The position numbers and the translations under genes are program-made. Source: an uncultured Porphyromonadaceae bacterium (GTDB lineage Bacteria; Bacteroidota; Bacteroidia; Bacteroidales; Muribaculaceae). Taken from it: a DNA stretch of 64,000 nt. Positions 59,231 to 64,000 of this stretch are shown one piece after another (the stretch's first letter is position 1; every line of letters begins with the position of its first letter). The notes under the pieces were generated by a model. It searched no databases and had not been told where the DNA came from. It saw only the letters and a program-made list of their open reading frames with translations. The stretch is taken from positions 108,139 to 172,138 of the forward strand of contig URAU01000003.1 of assembly GCA_900545955.1 (NCBI GenBank), written 5' to 3'.

Positions 59231-60380
59231 ATTCGTCGTCGCGGAATGGAACGTCGGTCATGTCCTGGAGCTCCCGCACTTCCTCGCGGCGCTGCGAAGG
59301 GGGCTCGTCGTCGTTGCGCATTATGATATACTGCTCGTAATAGCTTAGAAGCAGCGTGGTAAGCGGCAGGGCTATTATCAGTCCGATGAAGCCCATCAGT
59401 GTGCCCCACACGGAGAGCGACAGGAGAATGATGGCAGGGTTGAGTCCCATGGCTTTTCCCATGATGCGTGGAGTGAGGATGAGGTCACCGACTACCTGCA
59501 CTGTGGCAAAAACGGCCATGCATCCCCACCACATCGCCCAGAAGTCGCCGCTTCCGTTGGCGGAGTCGACCAGGCAGAGAAGCGTCACGGGAATTATGCT
59601 GAGATACTGGCAGTATGGAATCATGAAGAGCACTGCGGTGCAGAGGCCGATAATAATGGCAAGCGGGAGGCCGCAGATGGTGAAGCCCACGCAGTAGACC
59701 ACGGCCACGCAACAGGATATTAGCGCCTGGCCACGGAAATAATGGTTCATCGAATCCTTGATATCGCGTCCGATTTTGTAGGCTACCGGGCGCATCCGCG
59801 GAGGAACCATAAGGCGGAATCCGCGCATGAGCCGCTCATAGTCGAGCATTATGAAAATCACGTAGAGAAATACGATGAGCCAGCCCACTATGGCGAGGAG
59901 TACGTTGAGGCCGCCGTGAATCAGCGTCATTGCACTGTCCATGAGCTTGTCGATGTTCTGCTCCATGAGCTTCTGGGCAAGCATCTCGAAATCGATGTTG
60001 CGGCGCAACACCTCGTGGAGCTGTGGGGGCAGGTATTTTATGGAAATGTCGGATGTGGAGTAGTTGCGGAGCATCTGGGCCATCTGGTGCATTTCGTCGA
60101 TTACCGAGGGTACGAACAGATAGAGGAGCAGTCCGAATAGCAGCGTGGCTTCGAAAAGCGTGACGAAAATGGCCACTATGCGCCCTTTGAGGCGTAGCAG
60201 CGCGCGGTTGTACTGCACGAACGGCTCGAAAAGATACGCTATCAGGCAAGCTACGAGAAAGGGGAGCAGAACATCCTTGAGAATGTCGATAAGCCAGAGC
60301 GCGGCCGCTGTGATGCAGAGTGTTATTATGATGCGCACTACGCGGTCGAACGTATACGGGCGGGATTCGTGGTGGGGCAT
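59229..60380 (-). CDS. AI-2E family transporter (PerM-like)
   Basis: This is a polytopic inner-membrane permease. The start chosen is MPHHESRPYTFDRVV at 60380; an ATG at 60386 adds two residues, and the longer frame is not family-like. The 384-residue protein has the expected eight or so segments, the early LWLIDILKDVLLPFLVACLIAY-type block and the FMIPYCQYLSIIP and ILTPRIMGKAMGLNPAIIL signatures. A charged C-terminal tail follows. A -7 element TAACTTTG lies at 60434-60441 (minus strand). Substrate is unknown; the AI-2 name is historical. Confidence 0.87.
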   Translation of the reverse strand: MPHHESRPYTFDRVVRIIITLCITAAALWLIDILKDVLLPFLVACLIAYLFEPFVQYNRALLRLKGRIVAIFVTLFEATLLFGLLLYLFVPSVIDEMHQMAQMLRNYSTSDISIKYLPPQLHEVLRRNIDFEMLAQKLMEQNIDKLMDSAMTLIHGGLNVLLAIVGWLIVFLYVIFIMLDYERLMRGFRLMVPPRMRPVAYKIGRDIKDSMNHYFRGQALISCCVAVVYCVGFTICGLPLAIIIGLCTAVLFMIPYCQYLSIIPVTLLCLVDSANGSGDFWAMWWGCMAVFATVQVVGDLILTPRIMGKAMGLNPAIILLSLSVWGTLMGFIGLIIALPLTTLLLSYYEQYIIMRNDDEPPSQRREEVRELQDMTDVPFRDDE

Positions 60381-60450
60381 AGTCATTGCTTGGCGATGTT
60401 TGAAACTCAGGGCATATAGAGCCGATGTTGTCACAAAGTTAAAACAAAAC

Positions 60451-60482
60451 TTTTCAATATGGGCCTATTTTGCGTAAATTTG
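60451..60482 (+). promoter_or_regulatory. Probable promoter of the MFS gene
   Basis: TTTT, 20 nt, TAAATTTG, 76 bp before the ATG. The -33 element matches at three of four positions. Confidence 0.5.
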
Positions 60483-60558
60483 TCGGAATATCCGAAGGAT
60501 TTCCTCAGTCTGCATTCAGTAATTATCACATTTATTATATTTCACATCGAAAAGACAA

Positions 60559-62262
60559 ATGACAAAAGTCTCCGTTAAAAATCTCAACGACCAGGCATGG
60601 GCGCGTTGGACGGCCCTCGGGCTTCTGGCCTTCGCCATGTTCTGTTCCTACATCTTCATGGATGTGCTCTCGCCGATCAAGGATCTCCTGCAGAGCACCC
60701 GCGGCTGGGATTCTACCGCATTCGGCACCATGCAGGGGTCGGAAACATTTCTCAACGTTTTCATCTTTTTCCTGATTTTCGCCGGTATCATCCTTGATAA
60801 GATGGGCGTACGATTCACGGCGGTGCTTTCGGGAGCCGTGATGCTCGTGGGCGCCACCATCAACTGGTATGCACTTACCGACGCCTTTATCGGCAGTAGT
60901 CTCGACGTATGGTTTACCACGCATCTCAACTATATTCCGGTGTTCGACGAGCTTGGAATATCGCCCTTCTACGAAGGCATGCCTGCCTCGGCTAAATTCT
61001 CGGCTGTCGGCTTCATGATTTTCGGCTGTGGCGTGGAGATGGCCGGTATTACCGTGAGTCGCGGTATCGTCAAGTGGTTCAAAGGTCGCGAGATGGCTCT
61101 GGCCATGGGCTCGGAGATGGCGCTTGCGCGTCTTGGCGTGGCCACATGTATGATATTCTCGCCGATGTTTGCTGAACTCGGGGGCGTGGTGAGCGTATCG
61201 CGCTCGGTGGCCTTCGGTGTTGTACTTCTGCTTATTGCGCTGATAATGTTCATCGTATATTTCTTTATGGACAAGAAGCTCGACGAGCAGACCCATATGG
61301 CCGAGGAGAAGGACGACCCCTTCCAGCTCAAGGATCTCGGGAAAATACTTTCGAGCAGCGGTTTCTGGCTTGTGGCGCTGCTCTGTGTGCTTTATTATTC
61401 GGCCATTTTCCCCTTCCAGAAGTATGCTGTCAATATGCTGCAGTGCAACCTGACGTTTACCGACGTTCCGGCCGACTCGTTCTGGGCTTCGGATACGGTG
61501 ACGCTCGTCCAGTACGTTATAATGATTGTGGTTGCCGCGGCTGCTTTCGCGAGCAACTTCTCGAAGGCCGCAGCGCGTAAATACGGACTGATGGCGCTGG
61601 CCATCGTGGCACTCGTGGCATTCTGCTTCATGGGCTATAAACGTCAGAGCGCAAGCACCATTTTCGCAGTGTTCCCGCTCCTTGCGGTAGGTATCACTCC
61701 CATCCTCGGCAATTATGTCGACTACAAGGGTAAGGCGGCCTCGATGCTCGTAATCGGTTCGCTTCTGCTTATCGCCTGTCATCTTACGTTTGCTTTCATC
61801 CTGCCGATGTTCAAGGGGAGCCCTGTAGGCGGCGTCTGCATCGCCTATCTTACCATACTGGTGCTCGGCGCCTCATTCTCGCTGGTGCCCGCATCGCTTT
61901 GGCCGAGCGTGCCGAAGCTCGTCGATTCTAAAATCATCGGATCTGCCTACGCCCTTATCTTCTGGATTCAGAATATCGGCCTGTGGCTCTTCCCGTTGCT
62001 TATCGGCAAGGTGCTTGATAATACGAATCCCCAGATTGTAAAGGGTCTGGCCGACGGCGCCCTGACGCCTGAACAGGCAGCTGTGAGCTACGATTATACG
62101 GCTCCGCTGGTAATGCTCGCATGCCTCGGCGTGGCGGCTCTGCTTATCGGATTGCTGCTTAAGGTGATTGACCGCCGCAAAGGTCTCGGGCTCGAACTCC
62201 CCAACATCAAAGAACCTCAGGCAGAGATTATGGAATCGGAGGTCGCTACCGCCGAGGAGTGA
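60559..62262 (+). CDS. Major facilitator superfamily transporter
   Basis: This inner-membrane secondary transporter has a substrate I cannot assign. The 567-residue protein has about 12 hydrophobic segments. The N-terminal half includes FLIFAGIILDKMGVRFTAVL, containing the A-motif-like D-K-M-G-V-R, and an unusually long extracytoplasmic loop (about 113-145) before segment 4. The C-terminal half has FPLLAVGITPILGNYVDYKG, and the tail is charged. It resembles MFS proteins related to nucleoside or nitrate permeases only loosely. It is monocistronic with a strong terminator. Confidence 0.8.
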   Translation: MTKVSVKNLNDQAWARWTALGLLAFAMFCSYIFMDVLSPIKDLLQSTRGWDSTAFGTMQGSETFLNVFIFFLIFAGIILDKMGVRFTAVLSGAVMLVGATINWYALTDAFIGSSLDVWFTTHLNYIPVFDELGISPFYEGMPASAKFSAVGFMIFGCGVEMAGITVSRGIVKWFKGREMALAMGSEMALARLGVATCMIFSPMFAELGGVVSVSRSVAFGVVLLLIALIMFIVYFFMDKKLDEQTHMAEEKDDPFQLKDLGKILSSSGFWLVALLCVLYYSAIFPFQKYAVNMLQCNLTFTDVPADSFWASDTVTLVQYVIMIVVAAAAFASNFSKAAARKYGLMALAIVALVAFCFMGYKRQSASTIFAVFPLLAVGITPILGNYVDYKGKAASMLVIGSLLLIACHLTFAFILPMFKGSPVGGVCIAYLTILVLGASFSLVPASLWPSVPKLVDSKIIGSAYALIFWIQNIGLWLFPLLIGKVLDNTNPQIVKGLADGALTPEQAAVSYDYTAPLVMLACLGVAALLIGLLLKVIDRRKGLGLELPNIKEPQAEIMESEVATAEE

Positions 62263-62282
62263 TTTTGCTGATCGAATATACC

Positions 62283-62320
62283 AACCGGGGCGATGCACAT
62301 TGTTACGCATCGCCCCGGTT
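62283..62320 (+). terminator. Terminator of the MFS gene
   Basis: A perfect 14-bp GC-rich stem (AACCGGGGCGATGC/GCATCGCCCCGGTT) with a 10-nt loop, then GCTTTATT, 21 bp after the stop. It also faces the convergent DUF1015 gene. Confidence 0.85.
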
Positions 62321-62372
62321 GCTTTATTGGGGATATTATAGCTGAAGTAGCTATTATGGCCTTTTGTTATTA

Positions 62373-63617
62373 TTAAATCAGCTCGTGGATAACCAGACCG
62401 GAACGGAGTTTGGGCTCGAACCAGGTGGTTTTCGGGGGCATGATGTTGCCGGTGTCGGCTATGTCCATCAGCTGCTTCATCGAAACTGGGTAAAGCGCCA
62501 GGGCCATGGCCATCTCCCCGGAGTCGACGCGGCGTTTGAGTTCACCGAGTCCGCGGATACCGCCTACGAAGTCGATGCGCTTGTCGGAACGGAGATCGTG
62601 GATACCGAGGATGTCGCGCAGAATCAGGTCGGATGAGATGGTCACGTCGAGCACGCCGATGGGGTCGGCATCGTCGTATCGCCCTTCACGGGCCGTGAGC
62701 GAATACCATTGCCCGTCGAGATATAGTGAGAAATTGTGCAATCCCGCGGGTGTATAGGTTTCGGCTCCTTTCGGCGCTACGATGAAATCCTTTTCGAGAG
62801 CCTTTATAAATTGCTCGGGAGTCAGACCGTTGAGGTCGCGTACCACGCGGTTGTAGTCGATGATACGCAGGTGTGAGGCGGGAAAGGCCACTGCGAGGAA
62901 ATAATTGTATTCCTCGTCGCCGGTATGGTTAGGGTCGGTCTGAGCCTTTTCAAGGCCTACACGGGCCGCCGCCGCCGAGCGATGGTGGCCGTCGGCGATA
63001 TAGAGCGAGGGCATTGCGGCGAATGCCTTTGTGATTGCTGCAATGTCGGCAGGGTCGTCGACAACCCAGAAATGGTGGCCGAAGCCGTCGGGAGCGGTAA
63101 AGTCGTATTCAGCCTCGGCTGAGGTGACCTTGCGGATTATCGTTTCAAGAATTTCATTGTCGGGGAAGGCAAAGAACACGGGCTCGATATTGGCGTTGTT
63201 GATGCGCACGTGGCGCATGCGGTCGTCCTCCTTGTCGCGGCGGGTGAGTTCATGCTTTTTGATTACGCCGTTTACATAGTCGTGGACATTGGCGGCCACG
63301 ACTATGCCATACTGGGTGCGCCCGTCCATTGTCTGGGCGTATATATAATAGTGATCGGCATCGTCCTGAACCAGCCAGCCGTTCTGGCGGAAGGCCTGGA
63401 AATTCTCGACAGCGCGGTCGTAGACGCGTTCATCGTGTTCGTCGGTGCCTGCGGGAAAGTCAATTTCCGGCTTAATGATATGGTAGAGCGACTTTGGGTT
63501 CCCGGCCGCTTCGGCACGGGCTTCGTCGGAGTTGAGCACGTCGTAGGGTCGGGAGGCCACTTGCTCCACGAGATTTCTGGGCGGACGGATGCCGCGGAAG
63601 GGTTTGACGGTAGCCAT
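62373..63617 (-). CDS. DUF1015 protein
   Basis: DUF1015 proteins are widespread in anaerobes and lack an assigned reaction. The 414-residue product starts MATVKPFRGIRPP and shows the typical RPYDVLNSDEARAEA, SLYHIIKPEIDFP and ADGHHRSAAAARVG blocks. The latter, an Asp-Gly-His-His-Arg motif, looks like a metal or phosphate site. No signal peptide or membrane segment is present. It is monocistronic with a clear promoter. In other Bacteroidota it often lies close to serA/serC, but those genes are not seen here. Confidence 0.88.
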   Translation of the reverse strand: MATVKPFRGIRPPRNLVEQVASRPYDVLNSDEARAEAAGNPKSLYHIIKPEIDFPAGTDEHDERVYDRAVENFQAFRQNGWLVQDDADHYYIYAQTMDGRTQYGIVVAANVHDYVNGVIKKHELTRRDKEDDRMRHVRINNANIEPVFFAFPDNEILETIIRKVTSAEAEYDFTAPDGFGHHFWVVDDPADIAAITKAFAAMPSLYIADGHHRSAAAARVGLEKAQTDPNHTGDEEYNYFLAVAFPASHLRIIDYNRVVRDLNGLTPEQFIKALEKDFIVAPKGAETYTPAGLHNFSLYLDGQWYSLTAREGRYDDADPIGVLDVTISSDLILRDILGIHDLRSDKRIDFVGGIRGLGELKRRVDSGEMAMALALYPVSMKQLMDIADTGNIMPPKTTWFEPKLRSGLVIHELI

Positions 63618-63681
63618 AGGAAGTTTTTCGATGGATTAAGGTATGGTTGGATTTAGAGTGAATCTATAGAATCTCTATGTG

Positions 63682-63713
63682 CAAATATAGGTATCGGCGG
63701 CGACACTGCCAAA
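63682..63713 (-). promoter_or_regulatory. Promoter of the DUF1015 gene
   Basis: The minus strand shows TTTG, 20 nt, TATATTTG, 65 bp upstream of the ATG. The rest of the 63.62-63.95 kb gap shows no gene. Confidence 0.8.
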
Positions 63714-63852
63714 TCGGGCAAAGAAATGTAGTTTTTTTTCGACAGGTGCCCAAGGAGGGAGAAACTGCCCCAAATCAGCCTTTTAAAGCCGTCATAGCGG
63801 TGGGAGAGGGGTGTTTGGTGAAAAATAATTTGAAAATTTTTAGTGGAAACGC

Positions 63853-63882
63853 TTGCCAATTCAAAAATAATGCCTACCTTTG
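63853..63882 (+). promoter_or_regulatory. Promoter of tRNA-Gly
   Basis: TTG, 19 nt, TACCTTTG, matching the consensus, about 64 bp before the mature tRNA. Confidence 0.7.
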
Positions 63883-63946
63883 CAACGCAAACGAAAAAAA
63901 CAAGGGGCGACGCGAGAGACGCCCGAGTTTGCAAAACGAACATGAT

Positions 63947-64000
<54 letters not shown>

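Overview
The window looks like a chromosomal segment of a Bacteroidales gut commensal, most likely Muribaculaceae or a close relative. The evidence is Bacteroidota-type promoters (TTG or TTTG, 19-20 nt, TAnnTTTG) in front of many genes, the Bacteroidota form of RNA polymerase omega, a BioG-BioC fusion, DUF1599/DoxX/tpiA/SPOR/folE and nusB/yajC/ybbR/coaE gene orders, a BtuB/BtuG-like surface uptake operon, and secreted proteins with type IX-like C-terminal tails. No phage, plasmid, CRISPR array, transposase or rRNA was seen. This is mostly core chromosome with small repeats scattered in it.

Layout: 1-1.3 kb holds the ftsH 5' end, rsfS and tRNA-His. 1.4-5.3 kb has a DUF3943 membrane protein, a LolC/E-like permease and a MATE exporter. 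5.3-9.3 kb is a leftward operon (DUF1599 protein, DoxX-like protein, tpiA, SPOR protein, folE, MATE). 9.4-16.1 kb has a DUF4136 lipoprotein and a four-gene TonB receptor/beta-propeller/lipoprotein/DUF5074 operon that resembles cobamide uptake loci. 16.2-21.1 kb carries htpG and clpC. 21.3-27.9 kb carries gyrA, a TPR protein and a GH2 glycosidase. 28-31.9 kb has a nitrilase-family amidase, an acyltransferase, a small helical protein, thrC and an ion channel. 32.1-36.9 kb is the biotin operon bioA-bioF-bioGC-bioD. 37.1-42.1 kb has a large secreted adhesin-like protein, a repeat-rich intergenic zone and a GH29 fucosidase. 42.3-47.4 kb has nusB-yajC-ybbR-coaE and a GH13 lipoprotein. 47.5-52.6 kb is sppA-lpxK-punA-thiL. 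52.9-56.7 kb is bamD-rpoZ-rmlD-prfC. 57-63.6 kb has a PASTA protein, rluD, a PerM-type transporter, an MFS transporter and a DUF1015 protein. The window ends inside a tRNA-Gly.

The most unusual material is non-coding. A 183-bp element with 22-bp terminal inverted repeats occurs twice, once inside the biotin operon and once between gyrA and the TPR gene; a 42-bp miniature relative lies in a 5' leader. Two arrays of degenerate, largely self-complementary decamers with an exact 10-bp period sit in gene-free gaps at 52.75 and 59.09 kb. A GC-rich gap at 39.7-40.4 kb has nested inverted repeats flanked by direct repeats and could specify a structured RNA. Among proteins, NusB is enlarged by an apparent internal duplication, and the ion channel has TVGCN where potassium channels have TVGYG.
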